Notes: generated by a model not told the origin, from the sequence alone. DNA of 64,000 nt from Lasiosphaeria ovina (GCA_033439765.1 JAULSN010000001.1:8370001-8434000), one strand, 5' to 3'. Counted from the stretch's first letter, positions 9,486-21,352 are shown. Translations and numbers: made by a program.

Positions 9486-12400
9486 ACCCTTGAACTTGGA
9501 CGCTTTGCCCCGTACGCCTATGATCAGCAGAACCGCAGAGCCTCATTCCGCTGGCGTGTCGGTGAAGCCTGGTCCCAGCCGGCCAGGCTAAATCATGACC
9601 TTCGAGCTGCACTTCTCTGCGCTGGTCAATACTTGGCGTTTCTGCGACCGTATGGCCGCATCTAGGCAACAAACCTCTCACCGCTACCCGCACATGCAGG
9701 TTGCCAGGAGTGGCTCATCGATAGTGTAAGAGGATGAGACAAAGGTGCTGCGGCGAACCGTGTGGAGGCCAGCGGTAACCCTTCCATGATAGGCACGAGG
9801 CTCTGATTTCACCATGGCAGCCTGCGTGAATTCCATCACACAGACCCAAGGGAGACGAAGCTGCATCCTAGTACTATTCAATTCTAGGTAGTAGTCGACA
9901 TCGCAAAAGGAACATAGGCCATGCAGTCCAGCCAGTGTCACGCCTAGCCGCCCAGATAGATGAAAAGTTCATCCGAAAGACAGAACAATCAATAATCCAA
10001 CCAACATTCGTCCCAGTGTAATGGAACGCTCCCAGGCGCACTGTATAGAAAGCGTCTTAAGGCAATACCAAACCTGGAACTGGGCAATAATGCAATGCAC
10101 TGCAACCTTCAGCCTCTTTCTTGGCCGTGATTTACCAGCTAGCCCCAGCGGCAACTTCGTCCCTTTCGCACAGTATTGCTGCTATCGTCAGTGCTAGTAC
10201 AATCCCTTTATTATCGCCGCAGGCCAACCAGGTGAGCGGGGATGGAACGGAACCCACGAGGGAGAAGGCGCTTGGTCTGGCGAGATTTCATGACTCCGCT
10301 GACAGCAAGTTCCACCGAGTAAGTCCGGTCCGCCTAGGCCGTGATAACTGCGGTACCTCGGCGTGTCTGTACCGGTGTGCTCGAGCGTCCTCTGCAGACT
10401 AGTGGTATGTACCCAACCTTGTCGACACCCCTGCCCCGTTTGTACTGCAGCCCGGAGTCGGAGGACACGACGCATCTTGTTTTGCAAGGGATAAAACATA
10501 TCACAAGCTCCAACCAGCGAATCATAGCCTCGGGGGGGCGCATCAGTGGCGACTTGAACTATTCCGCCGTGGAAGCGTGGCTAGGTGAGTCATCTGGTCA
10601 CGTTGAAGCAGGGTGTGTGACACGCCATCATGTCTGCCTTAGCTCCGGTGGTTGAGCGGTATAAGTGTGGTGGAGGCGTGGAAAGGGCAGAGCTTCTTAC
10701 CCAGGCGCTGAGATCCGGGGGTACCATGCAGCCGAAGCCTCCATCAGCCGATAGATTTAAGAAATGCACATTTCTCCATTCGCACAGACCCCTTATGCCC
10801 CTGGCTTGCATACGGCCGACGTCGTTGGCCGCTACCCTGGTTTGCGGCCTGTGGTAGAAGATCGCGGAGCCCAAAACAAAACTTTCACGACGAAACCAAC
10901 AGCGTTGCAGCCATGCAGGCTGAACTGTGATTACTCTGCCACTCAATATCCACTAGGTGGAGGTAACAGAGTGCATGGTCCCCAAATGTGCTGAGCAACG
11001 ACTTTGTCATCCATACTTGCGGGTTCTCTCGCACAATTGGCGAAATGCCGTGACCCAGATACGACGGAGGAGAGCCTCCACGGCCGTGAATGACCCCTCG
11101 AAAAGGTGTTCAGCTCCAATTGATGCTACCCTAATTCGTCACTCATTACCTCTCGACTAGCTGCAGTTCTTAGTAGAAGCCGTTGGGTATACTAAGCACG
11201 GTCGTGTCAATACGGCCATAATGGCCGCATGTGATATCTGTGTATGGGAATTATGAGAGTTTCTCGGGCGGTTGGTGCAGACCTTGCGAACAGGTGGTAT
11301 GCCATGACTATCGTCCAGGCACGGCGGCCAGCGCGGTAACATCATGACTACCAATAGCTCTGCCCTGCCTGCTGATGAAGAAAGGTATCTCGCCCGGCCG
11401 GAGTAATATAAATTGTCCGTCGTTTCTCTCGCCCCATGCCGCACTACATGAGAGGCATAATCGCCTAGCCTCGATCCTGTGTCCGAACACGCGTTATTAG
11501 GCGGCAAGACCAACACTCGAGTCCTTCTCAATCTCTCCGAGAATGGCAGAGCCGCTAAGTCGGGGAGCCACAGCCGAGCCGTTTCGCCAACTGCATCTGG
11601 TACCAAAGGGCGCTGACTGCTAATAGGGTACCGAGGGAGTGGTTCGCCCTAGCTTACTAGGGTCTCTACATCGAGATCCCCGCTCTCGGTGAAGCTGAGG
11701 GGCTCCATCCCATTCCGCAACTTAACGCCACGCACCTCAGTCACACACTAATAGATAATATTGCATGACGCACTGACACCTGTGCGCGGTTCGGGGAACG
11801 ATAACACTGCGCCCGAACCGTGGGGTTTGAGGCTGTGGCCGACTCGATTTAGATTCAACACAGCCATTCCGTCCTCTAACGCGGGGTCAATATTCAGGTC
11901 TCACTGCTTGATCCAGCATTTACTCCGCCTCAGCGTTGCAGCAACTCACCGAGGAAGCCTAATACCGTATTCATATCAGCAAAGCCTCATGCATTGAATA
12001 TCAAGCAGAGCGGGGCCATTTCCCGGGATAGGAAGGTATGCAGAGGGTGCCAAGCAGGCATCACAGGTGAAGATTGGTGTTGAGACGCTATTTTGCGTCC
12101 AAGACCTTGGCATCCAATGTAAAGTATCGCGAAGCCTGCCTGCATGGGGTGCTGCCAACCACCATAATGGTTCATGCATTTGCTCTCTTGCTGGGTTGCA
12201 TTTCTCCGATTTCTTCTCGCAGAGCCAGCTATCTGGCGGAATCTTGTGCAACCAGACAACGTTCACGCCCATTACTTGGTTCCGGGTGACTCATAAAGCG
12301 ACTGGGTGAGTTTGCGCAATCGGGAGCACATGAACCTGTTTCACAGTAGGCAGCCGCTCCCTCCAATCGCCTGCAAAAGTCGAGCTCCGATGGCCCTTGC

Positions 12401-12847
12401 ATCGGTGAAACGTGTTAAAAATGGTGTGCTCTTTGCAGTCGTTTGAAGTAGCCATGGCGTTTGTTCACTGTAGTGGCGAAAGATTGCCGCTTGTGGATCT
12501 TGGCGACTCTGCGGGGTTTTGTCTGTCTGACTCACCCAGCCAATGGGACGCTGAGAGAACACCCCAGCCCCACCTTCTGTATTCGACATCGCGCCCGCAG
12601 GCAAACTCTGCAGTCCGATTGGGTATCCGGGAGGCAGCGGCCCACGGCCAATCAATCCCAACCGCCGGAACATCTTGCCGCCTAGCGGGCATTTGTATCG
12701 CCCGACAAATGATCATCTCGACAACTCTCTGCAACCGCACGCGATGAAAACCCACGGCCTTGCGGTTCTCAGCAGGCCATTCTGTCGGCCAGCCTGAGCG
12801 CTGATAGAAACCCAATCATTCCCGCACCCGTTAGTGCGTTTTCTACC
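9486..12847. other. Gene-poor accessory DNA, nothing recognisable
   Basis: About 3.4 kb lies between the MULE and the DUF7924-like gene. Open frames are short and appear on all strands; none has a recognisable motif, and no long repeat pair was found. Base composition is ordinary, so it is not the heavily RIP-mutated kind of DNA seen at 23.5-32 kb. Old degraded genes are possible but cannot be supported. Confidence 0.5.
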
Positions 12848-14681
12848 ATGAACGGCCGAGTTACCAAGGCGGAGACCCTCCGTTCTCGTGCGACACCGAC
12901 CAAGGCCGCGCAGAAGAAGCTGCTGGCAGACAAGGGTGCAGGTATATAGTCATCAACACTATTTCGCGGAAGCGGATGATGGTTAACTCGCCAGGTACAG
13001 AGATTCCGCGGGTGCAGTCTCCAGTGAGCGGAGGCCTCGCTCGAGACGCGACGCCCGTGCAGACGGCGAAGAGGCAACTCGACGCGACATCCCAGAGCGA
13101 TCCGAAGAGGGCCCGATTGACGCGAACGGGGGCACAACGGCCTGGAGTCGAGAAAGCGGAACAGGCGAACAAGGTATGGGGACATTCCTTCACGCAAGCC
13201 AACGACTAACGGAGATCGTGCAGACCACTAGACAACATCCAAATCCTAAGCCTCCCAAGCGCCGAGATACCTCCCTCCCGGAACCCAAGGTCGAGGGGCA
13301 AGAGCAAGTCCCTCCAGCAACACGGCTACGGAAACGACAGATCGACAGTGAAGGCGACGACGACGAACACGAGCTAAAGCGTGCGCGGTTGACGCGGAAG
13401 AACTTAGCCCGCTTCAACAAGATGGGGAGGAAGAAGGGATCCAATAATGCGTCTACACGCCCTGACTCTACGGATGAGTCAACAACGACAAAGAGCATCT
13501 CGACAACGTCGTCTAGTTTCCCCATCCGGGCCCATAGGAATGGCATCCTCGACCCCTCCAGATCCCAGCCTCCTACCAATCTCGAGCATATCCACGAACA
13601 ACACGCCAGATCCCGTGCAACGGCTTCTCCCCCTGAGCTAGTGTACGAGCGCTATGTCGACAGAGTCGGGGGAGCCGGCAATGAGGCGACCGTGGTCCAT
13701 GTGGTGAGCGGGCATATGCTGAAGGAATACGATGACAAGGGTTATCAAAAAGCCTTCAACCGGGCATTCACGGCCTTCCCGAAGGACGTTGGCTTCAATA
13801 ATGGCCTGTCTGCTCCGCAGCCTGACTTTGCCGAAGGTCTAGAGATGCAAGACTATCCGTTCCCGGTTGAGGAGTATGTTAGTGGAGCCGTTCTTTACAA
13901 GGATGATCCCCGCTCCGTGACATTACCGCATTTAGCTGGAGAGTGGAAGGGTCCCGACGGGAGTATGGCAGAGGCAATGCAGCAGAGTGGCTATGACGGA
14001 GCAGCTCTTGTCTACGCCCGGAACCAGGCCTTGTCACTTATCGGGAAACCTGACCCCCCCGGCCATGCAGAGGTCAGGACCTTCACCACGGACGGTACCA
14101 ACATCAACTTCTATGCACATTACGCTGCCCTGTCGGAGGACAACGACACGCTTGAATACCACCAGTATCAGTACGCGTCGGCAAACGTAAAAGATACTCA
14201 CCAAGGGCACAAGGATGGCTACAAAGGCATCAGGAACGAACAAGACCACGCGAAGGACCAGTCGTACGCCCTAAGGGACCAGCTAAAGAAACACTGGAAG
14301 CAGCGTCGCAGCGGCCTCCAACCCATCACCGAAGGAACTCATCTCGATGACATTCCAGACGAGCCTGTTCCCGCACAGGAGAGCAGTTCTTATCCCGACG
14401 ATGACGGCGAGGTTGAAGAGCCGCCTTCGTCAGCCAGATCCACGCGATACAAGCGCACAAGAAGAAAGGCTCCTCCGGCACGTGGTACCGATGACGAGTC
14501 TGGCTACGAAATCATTGACAGACCATCCTACGCGCCGACGCCTCCACGATCGTCCGAGGAGCGTCGAAGGTCGGCTCGCCTCTCGAAGCCTCACCAACTA
14601 CCGGGTGGTTCCGCAAACATCATCGCTGAGAAAACTCAATCGTCGTCGCGTGGAAAGGGTGAAACCGTAGCAGATTATTAG
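12848..14681 (+). CDS. DUF7924-like protein with a PD-(D/E)xK-like motif
   Basis: Three exons, 12848-12941, 12995-13173 and 13224-14681, are joined in frame across 53- and 50-nt introns (the second with branch site GACTAAC), giving 576 residues. The N-terminus is basic, with two copies of KRARLTR, and disordered. The globular part (about residues 225-410) contains KAFNRAFTAFPKDVGFNNGL, PQPDFAEGLEM and HLAGEWKG, then LVYARNQAL. I recognise this as the widespread fungal family I believe is called DUF7924. Asp292 with Glu331-x-Lys333 fits the PD-(D/E)xK nuclease pattern (inference). The tail is Arg/Ser-rich. The frame stays open for 27 codons past the TAG, to TAA 14763-14765, with protein-like sequence, so the annotated stop may be a recent nonsense change. 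Confidence 0.8.
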
Positions 14682-15693
14682 GAGTGGGATGCCAGACAAC
14701 GCAGGTACTTTCACCAGCACACCAATGGCACTATCACTTGGGCAGAGGATGAGTTCTTGGGATAACCTGTGGTAGTAGGGGTGCACAGAAAATTCCAGTA
14801 TGTCTTTAAGAGGACACCAGTTTCGCTAGTCACTGTAGCTGTTGTGAATGCTAGATTCGCCACCGCTTGCACTGGGTTCCGTTTCTCCTCCCTCGCGGGT
14901 CCAGTTTCTGCTCCCTCGGGTTCTGCTCCTTCCCTGGCCTTGCCTGGGTCCAATTTCTGCTCCCTTGTGACTCTGCATGGCCCCACTGAGCTGCTAATTC
15001 TGTAGCCGGCGCTTATTCGTCCCCTGTTTTGCCCCAAGATCTACGAATTCAGGTACAGCTATGTGCGAATCCGGTGTCCTCTTCGCTTAAAGTGAGAGTG
15101 GCGTGGGAAGTTAGGATCTTTTTGGTTGGGTTCTGCCGCCTCTGACCGCCTTACCCCGCGAGAGGCTGCAGTGGCACTTGCATGGGCCGTGGCAACGACG
15201 CGTAGGCCCGGTGAAGGTCTTCGCACTTGTCAACAAAATCACGCGCGATGCACCAACGGGCACAGAAAAAATAGGTATTTATCTCTACTATTTCTACAGT
15301 ACAAGAAACATTGGACATTTAGTAACTTATCAACAACACAGAATCGGGTCCTCCGACTCCCCCTCAAGGGCCCCAAAGCCCTGGCAGACGTGCGAAGTGA
15401 TTGGCTCTTGATGCAGCCCAGCCCTCGCGTCTTGTCCTACAACAAGTCTTCGCGTCCTACAACGCGCTCCCCGCCCTAATTGGACTCTCCCATGGACACA
15501 ATGCACCGAAGCTGGCGCAGCGCCAGCCAACACGTTCGCAGCCTGCTAGCCAACAAATGTCGAGCTCGACGACAACAAGCACTTAACCCCGATCACACAA
15601 CCTGCAACGGGCTTATATAAACCCTAAAGAGTTCTACCTTCATACCACCTTAGTACTGCTAAGGAACCCAAAGCTATTTTGCCAACCCAAGAT
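14682..15693. other. Intergenic region with a TATA box for the next gene
   Basis: Apart from the readthrough extension of the preceding gene up to 14765, no gene is seen. A TATA element (TATATAA at 15614-15620) lies about 75 bp before the next start codon, with a CTTAGTACTGCTAAGG palindromic stretch between them. Confidence 0.5.
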
Positions 15694-16362
15694 ATGGCAC
15701 ATGACAAGAGCATTGACGACGAGCTCGCGAAGTACTACCGTGATCCACCGCCACCGGTGCCTTCCGACAGAAAGGGACACAAGGTAGATGGGATGAGCGA
15801 ACAGCTACGCGAGTGGGGGAAGAGGAATGGTGAATACCTAGCCTCGCCCGACTTCCGAGCTCTTCACCAGCTCCCCAGCATCTCTCCTTTGTGGGGCTAC
15901 GACGAGTCCTACTTTCGGATAGAGATCATCAACGACCTGATACATATCACCCGGCTCGCTGGCAGACGCCTGACCCCGGACGAAATGGCGCTGTATCTTC
16001 ATCATGCCTCAAAGTCGACCGTGGCCAAGTCCTACGACCGCCCAGCCGCTATCGCCGCGACCCTATTCCTGATCAACAGAGGATGGAAAGGCTACACGTT
16101 TCCCTTCTACCAGCCGACCTCTCAACATTTCAACCCCCGAGTCTTCCCGAGTCCATCCTGGCCGCTCCTTAGAGGCCGCATCGCAGCAGCATCGTGGCAA
16201 GGGCTTCGGTGCGGCTTGTATGGAGGTTTTGGTCTCCTCACATATCACATGCTCGCACCGAGATATCGCAGTCTCTTCACCTATGCCGGTCTGATTGCTT
16301 TAGAGGTGGAGCCAGGTTTGGACAGGCTTCAATACGACGTATGGAAGGAGACCGAGGCATGA
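15694..16362 (+). CDS. Unrecognised 222-residue protein
   Basis: The frame is uninterrupted from ATG 15694 to TGA 16360-16362 with no sign of introns, and a TATA box stands about 75 bp upstream. The N-terminus is acidic and proline-rich (YYRDPPPPVPSD). The middle is well-packed and mixed in composition (GYDESYFRIEIINDLIHI, RRLTPDEMALYLHHASKS, ATLFLINRGWKGYTFPFYQP). The C-terminal third has hydrophobic segments around CGLYGGFGLLTYHMLAP and LFTYAGLIAL that could be membrane-associated. There is no known motif, so I assign no function. G/C-rich third codon positions and a clean frame argue for a real gene. Confidence 0.6.
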   Translation: MAHDKSIDDELAKYYRDPPPPVPSDRKGHKVDGMSEQLREWGKRNGEYLASPDFRALHQLPSISPLWGYDESYFRIEIINDLIHITRLAGRRLTPDEMALYLHHASKSTVAKSYDRPAAIAATLFLINRGWKGYTFPFYQPTSQHFNPRVFPSPSWPLLRGRIAAASWQGLRCGLYGGFGLLTYHMLAPRYRSLFTYAGLIALEVEPGLDRLQYDVWKETEA

Positions 16363-17015
16363 ATGGAGGCTGGCAAGACTCACATACGGCAATGTAAAGA
16401 CCTGATTTAGGAGATGGAAAAAGACAGCTCTGATTGTATCTTTGTGCTCGTTTGCAGCTATTGAATGATAGGTTCTGAATTCTCTATGCAGACCCTGTGA
16501 TAATCCTCAAGTGTTTCAAGCCCCAACAAGATGCCGAAGGGTGTCTTCGTACTAGAATCAAGTTCAAGGTTGATGCGTCCATCCCGGAACCGCAGAGGAA
16601 AACTCTGCGATCACATCTGCAGGCTCTCGGCTGTAGTCGATCATCACGGACGAGTCTTTTGAACCCCGCTGGTGACAGCGACCGCATCCCGTCCTAGCGC
16701 AGAACGCGGTTCCTGACGAATGGCCCCTCCGACTGTTACCCCGCATAGGTCCGATGATCGGAGAGCGGGTGTCCCTCAGATGGCGCTGTTTAGAACGCCG
16801 TCTGTAGCAAGATGAGGCAACAGCGGCTTCGGCCAGCTAACGCGCCACAGTCCGAACTTTTCCAATTATTTCTAGGTTCACCACCGCCTTGTTCTCTCCC
16901 CTAATTTTTCCAAGGTTGTAAGAGGCTCCCGCAAGAGAATCCATGTTCTTGAGCCACAACCAACGGGCCAGCCCTAGAACCGCCATCCTCTACTTCGATC
17001 GCATGGAAAGAACAT
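16363..17015. other. Intergenic, nothing recognised
   Basis: No coding frame with motifs is seen on either strand. At 17003 an ATG reads MERTYE, which resembles the usual start of folylpolyglutamate synthases, but that frame stops after six more codons. Confidence 0.4.
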
Positions 17016-18614
17016 ATGAAGTCAGTGCCTCGATGCGGTGATTTCTTTGGAGATTTCCTAATTCTGCAGAGCGCAATCGCATTTCTGCGTGGAAGGCGGC
17101 GTATGACGAGACCAAACCCCAGCTTTACCATATCCCAGTTACCCATCGCGCATCTGCCAAATGCTAGCCCTACTTTCAGGGGAACACCTAGCATCGAAGG
17201 GATGAGGGAATGGCTTCAGAAATTAGGCCACACGGTATTTTGTTCCCAAAGTCATAGCGCTGCATCCTCTAATGGTCTCCCTATAGGATGCCAAAATCGA
17301 CAGCCTCAACATCATCCACGTCGCGGGGACTAAGGGAAAAGGCAGCACTTGCGCATTTGTCGAAAGCTTCTTAAGAGTATATGGGGAAAGGACCGGATTC
17401 CCTCGAAAGACTGGGCTCTATACTTCACCCCATTTGATCGAGACAAACGAGAGAATTCGAATCGATTTCAACCCTCTTCCCAAGGACGTTTTTGCGCAAA
17501 ACGTCTTCGAGGTGCGCGATGGCCTTTCTCTATAGCAACCTGATGGACCGGGGCCCCGCTACCTTCAACTTCTAGCGCTCATTTCCTACCATACCTTTCT
17601 CAAGGAACAAGTTGACGTCGCGATTTACGAGACTCACCACGGAGGGCAGTATGACGCGACGAACGTTGTTCAGCACCCTGTCGTAACCGGCCTTGCAAGT
17701 ATTGGCATGGATCACGTTAGAGAATTGGGGCCGAGTCTCGAGAATATTGCTTGGCATAAGGCCGGAATATTTAAGGCAGGCGCTCCGGCATTCTCGCTTC
17801 CTCAGGAGCCGAAGGTCGCCCAAGTCCTCAAAAATCGGGCAGCTGAGAAAGGTGTCACACTCAAGTTTGTGGGAGTCGATCGTGACCTGCCAGGTAATCT
17901 CAACATAAAGACGCAATTATACAATGCGTCCCTTGCACGAGAAATCAGCAATGCCTTTCTGGAACTCAAACACCCTGGAGTTTCGCCGTGCCTCACAGCA
18001 CGGGATATTGCAGATGGCGTACAGCGATTTCACTGGCCAGGTCGTTTTCAGATTGTCCCGGAGGGAAAGTACTCATGGTACTTGGATGGGGCACACAACG
18101 AATTAAGTATCGGGGAGGCCGCGGTGTGGTTCCAGCAGGTATCCCGGCAGGGTGGAGGGTGAGTTCTTCCTCCCTACCCTTTGGCAGTTGGCTATTAATA
18201 TCTCGTTAGCGATCTTCCGATGCGGATTCTCATCTTTGCGCAAAAGTCAGATCAGCGAGATAGTCTTGGAGTACTGAAACGATTGTCGGAAACCCTGAAC
18301 CTGTCGATCCAACATGCTATCTTCACTACATATTCCGACAACGATAATGGTAGGTCACTTCTAAGCACTCCTAAACAAAGTGCTAATACTAAATTCTATC
18401 AGTAACAGATCATAGGCTGCTAGAGCAATACCGCCAATGTTGGAAGGAATGGTTTCCGTGGACTGAAGCCTGGAACGAGCAAACACCTTGGCAAGCTGTG
18501 GCCCGGGCTAGGGAGCTAGGAAAGGGGGAGGACGCGGTACATATTCTGGTAACGGGGAGTTTGCACTTAGTTGGGTCTGTACTTCGTCAGTTAGGTGATG
18601 TTCTACAGTCATAG
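17016..18614 (+). pseudogene. MET7: Folylpolyglutamate synthase, one internal TAG
   Basis: Four exons fit: 17016-17234, 17287-18158, 18210-18349 and 18403-18614, with introns of 52, 51, 53 and compatible phases. The enzyme adds glutamates to folate using ATP. Visible signatures: NIIHVAGTKGKGSTCAF (P-loop), RKTGLYTSPHLIETNERIRI, AIYETHHGGQYDATNVV (catalytic), GMDHVRELGPSLENIAWHKA, FHWPGRFQIV, and at the end HILVTGSLHLVGSVLRQLGD, the family's C-terminal signature. The only fault is TAG 17533-17535, where Gln is expected; it cannot be spliced out (the flanking GT..AG would be 24 nt). The 5' end is uncertain: the frame from 17016 lacks a typical N-terminus until GMREWLQKLGHT, and a second start at 17103 is possible. 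About 480 codons, normal family length. Probably a non-functional paralogue rather than the essential housekeeping copy. Confidence 0.85.
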
Positions 18615-18710
18615 ACCTCAAGCACGTGGTATTATCCTCTCGCGCCCCGCTTGCTCTTCAAACCACCCTAACACATCTGGCCAAATTGATCCTAGCCCCG
18701 TGAAATAGAA

Positions 18711-20878
18711 CTAACGACGGCCAATTAGTTCCCATAACTCTCTTGCTCTGCGATTCAGTTCCTCCGCCTCTTCTACACCAAGATGATATGCAATCTGGCT
18801 CCGAGAATACAGTGTGATCATCGCTGCATACCCGGGCTCTTCACACAAAGTTCGTGCAACTTGTTCGGCCTCCTCCCAAGCTGCAAGGGCTTCTTGGAAG
18901 TTGTTTCCAATGTGGTGTACCATCGCTAGGCCACTTCGAGCAACGAATTGGTTGTGCTTGGCCATGAAACTCGCCGGTTTTCCAGAGAGATAGGCATGGT
19001 CGAGCAACTGGAAATGCTCAAGAGCCAGCCTGATCGATTCAGTAGCTAGTGGCCGACATTCTTGCTTCCAAGTCCAGAGAAGGTTCATGAGATAGCAGTT
19101 TGCAAGGGCCAGACGCAACCGATTCCCAGATCCATGCTCCAACGGCTGGTACTTTTCAAGCTCTGCAATATCGTCTTCCAGCATCCCAATCGCCTTTTCG
19201 CAAAACCCCCTCTCGCTCTGGACTTCGCCAAAGTGAGACGAGACTTTCCACGATATTCGAGAACCGAGCTCATTTGCGCGAGCAAGCACTTGTTTGAATG
19301 ACTCTTCAGCCTCCTCGAATCTGCCCTCGAAGCGAAGGCTTTTTGTAACTAGGAATTCTCCATCTAAAAGAATTAGGCCCTCCTGATGCGATGGGCGACT
19401 GGGTTCCAATGGACAAAAGTCCCTGAGTGTTGCGGCAACGTCTCTAGTATAAGCTGATTTGTCGATCAATGCTTGCGCCGCGGATAGGGTGAGCTGTCCC
19501 AGCCAGGCATTTGTGCGTGCATCGATGCCGGTAGGGGTCATCAAGCTCCGCAGCTGTAGACCAGCATAGTCGTAAAGCCTAGACAGGGAAGCCTTGCGGA
19601 AATTCGCTCTTGCAAGATGAACAGGACTCCGGAGAAGGTGCGCTAGTTGCTCAGCAATTCTGGCCGCTTCCCTCTTCCAGCTATAATCCGCAAAGTATGA
19701 GGCCGAGAGAAATGTCTCAAAAGCCAGCTCGAGAATTGGTCTTGCTGGTGGCGGGAATTCCAACCAAAGGGACGGGAGGAGGAACCGGAGTACCGGGATC
19801 ATCAACAGTCCTTTTGATGTAAAGCTTGACCGGTCAGCAGGAACGAGATCCGTCACGATAGCAAGAGTACTTACAATGCAGGGTCAAGATGGCTGTCCTT
19901 AGGAAACGCGTAAAACATGGCCATTAAAGCCTGTGTCCGTTCCTTACTGCCCGATGGTTCTATCTTCATCACATGTGAGACAAAGACTGGGTCCACTGAG
20001 AAAAGTTCTTGGCTGTTGGTCGAGCTCGCATGAATCGCCCTGGCCTTGAGGAGCTGCTGGATCGCTTCTTCGCAGCGTTGAGTGTTCTCGAGAGCGCCCG
20101 GTAACGCTGACTTTAGCAATAGAACATTGCCATCCGGTCCCCACATTTTGGGCTGGCATGCGTCCCACAGAAACGCCCTGGGAACCATCCCTCCTGCGAA
20201 TGTCATGAGTTTCACAACGCTCTGAGCATCAGCACCCAGTTGATTGAAGTCAATTGGCCGTTTGCTAGGGACTTTTGGCAGACAGATCGAGTTGATCCTT
20301 GGTGCATCACCAACCGGCGCGACGGACCAAGGCCCCTGGCTCAGTTGTACAACAGTGGCTCTGTCCAAAGGAGTAATTTGACCCAGGACGCTCTTTGGTA
20401 TGTTGGAAAGCCGTGTCGTGCATGAGTTGTGAGCCAGTCCTGATATGAGCCCTAGAAGACGCTATTTATGAAAGTATCGATAATCCGACGCCCCGTTTGA
20501 TGACTCAATCTTAGACAGCTTATTATCCAGCATTGAATTATAAGACTGGACGGCTTTCCATAGATGCGGCGACGGGGGTGAAGCAGACCCTTCTTGTCGT
20601 CTTTGGATCTCGTCCTTGATGCAAGCCAGAGCGAATTCGCATTCCAACATCAACTGATTCAGATGGTCATTGTTAACTTGGAACAAGGCGATTAGGTCGA
20701 ACCATGAAACGTCCGGAACACCTGGGATAGAAATCTTTAGGAAAGAGCCCATAGTGCAAGGGTGGTACAATGACGCAAAAGGGTGGCCGGTTGTGATGTG
20801 CCTTTGTTTTGGGATAGCGGACTTGACGCTCTCGGACTCGGTCCAATAAAGACCTTTCAGCCCCCTGGTCATCTCCAT
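18711..20878 (-). pseudogene. TPR-type protein without NB-ARC, one internal TAG
   Basis: Read on the minus strand, one frame from ATG 20878 (or, more likely, ATG 20752 reading MGSFLKISIPG) runs to 19871, is stopped only by TAG 20464-20462, and continues after an intron (donor GTAAGT at about 19870) to 18711. The N-terminal part has IPGVPDVSWFDLIALFQVN and CKDEIQRR-like helices. The middle (QLGADAQSVVKLMTFAGGMV, then ALWDACQ-like) resembles the winged-helix that follows the NTPase in fungal NLR/STAND proteins. The last 380 residues are helical repeats of TPR type (FEGRFEEAEESFKQVLARA, NNFQEALAAWEEAEQVAR, HLGVEEAEELNRRARELWE). No P-loop is present. The part after the intron is intact. It is tail-to-tail with the folylpolyglutamate synthase gene (96 bp apart). 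Confidence 0.65.
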
Positions 20879-20930
20879 GGCTAATGAGAGACCCAACAAC
20901 CCTATACGGCTAGCCTGTAATAAGGATCAC

Positions 20931-21000
20931 GCGCTAATTTAGCGTGTAATCTTTATTCAACGCTAAGTTAGCGTGGATTCTTAATCACACGCTAAATTTT
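20931..21000. repeat. 29-bp tandem repeat built on a CGCTAA-n-TTAGCG palindrome
   Basis: The perfect 13-bp inverted repeat CGCTAA-T-TTAGCG lies at 20932-20944; CGCTAA-G-TTAGCG at 20961-20973; and a decayed copy starting CGCTAA at 20990. The three starts are exactly 29 bp apart, so the unit is a 29-bp direct repeat containing a palindrome. It lies in the divergent promoter region between the TPR-type gene (minus) and the BCS1-type gene (plus). It may be a binding site for a dimeric transcription factor or simply a microsatellite; sequence alone does not decide. Confidence 0.75.
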
Positions 21001-21238
21001 ACCGAATGATAGCACCGAAGAAAAAGGCCAGAATAGCCTGCAAAAGTGCTGAGACTTCGCTGGTTGGACAACTCATCGCCGGATTAGTGACTACGCGGCT
21101 GCAGTTGTATGGGCAAGCAGCGCCATACGTGGGGTCGAGATATTGATGTGTCTTAATTTCGCGGATCAAGTCGCCTGGAGAGGGACAGTAGATTCTCACG
21201 CGTAGTTGTCGCATTATTCCATGGGGGCTGCCGACAAT

Positions 21239-21256
21239 CTGTATATAAAAATACAG
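21239..21256 (+). promoter_or_regulatory. TATA-like element upstream of the BCS1-type gene
   Basis: TGTATATAAAAATACAG lies about 100 bp before the ATG at 21353 and is followed by a pyrimidine-rich leader, as expected of a fungal core promoter. Confidence 0.45.
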
Positions 21257-21352
21257 AGTTCCCTCCTAACACAGTCAAATCTCAATTCGATATCATTTCA
21301 GCGTCTTTCCGCCTGCTTTACAATACCGCCGTCTACCTACATCCGCTTCGCA

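Noticed and set aside
17509..17535. Splicing out the folylpolyglutamate synthase TAG as a mini-intron
   Set aside because: The only GT..AG pair removing it gives 24 nt, too short for a spliceosomal intron and without a branch site.
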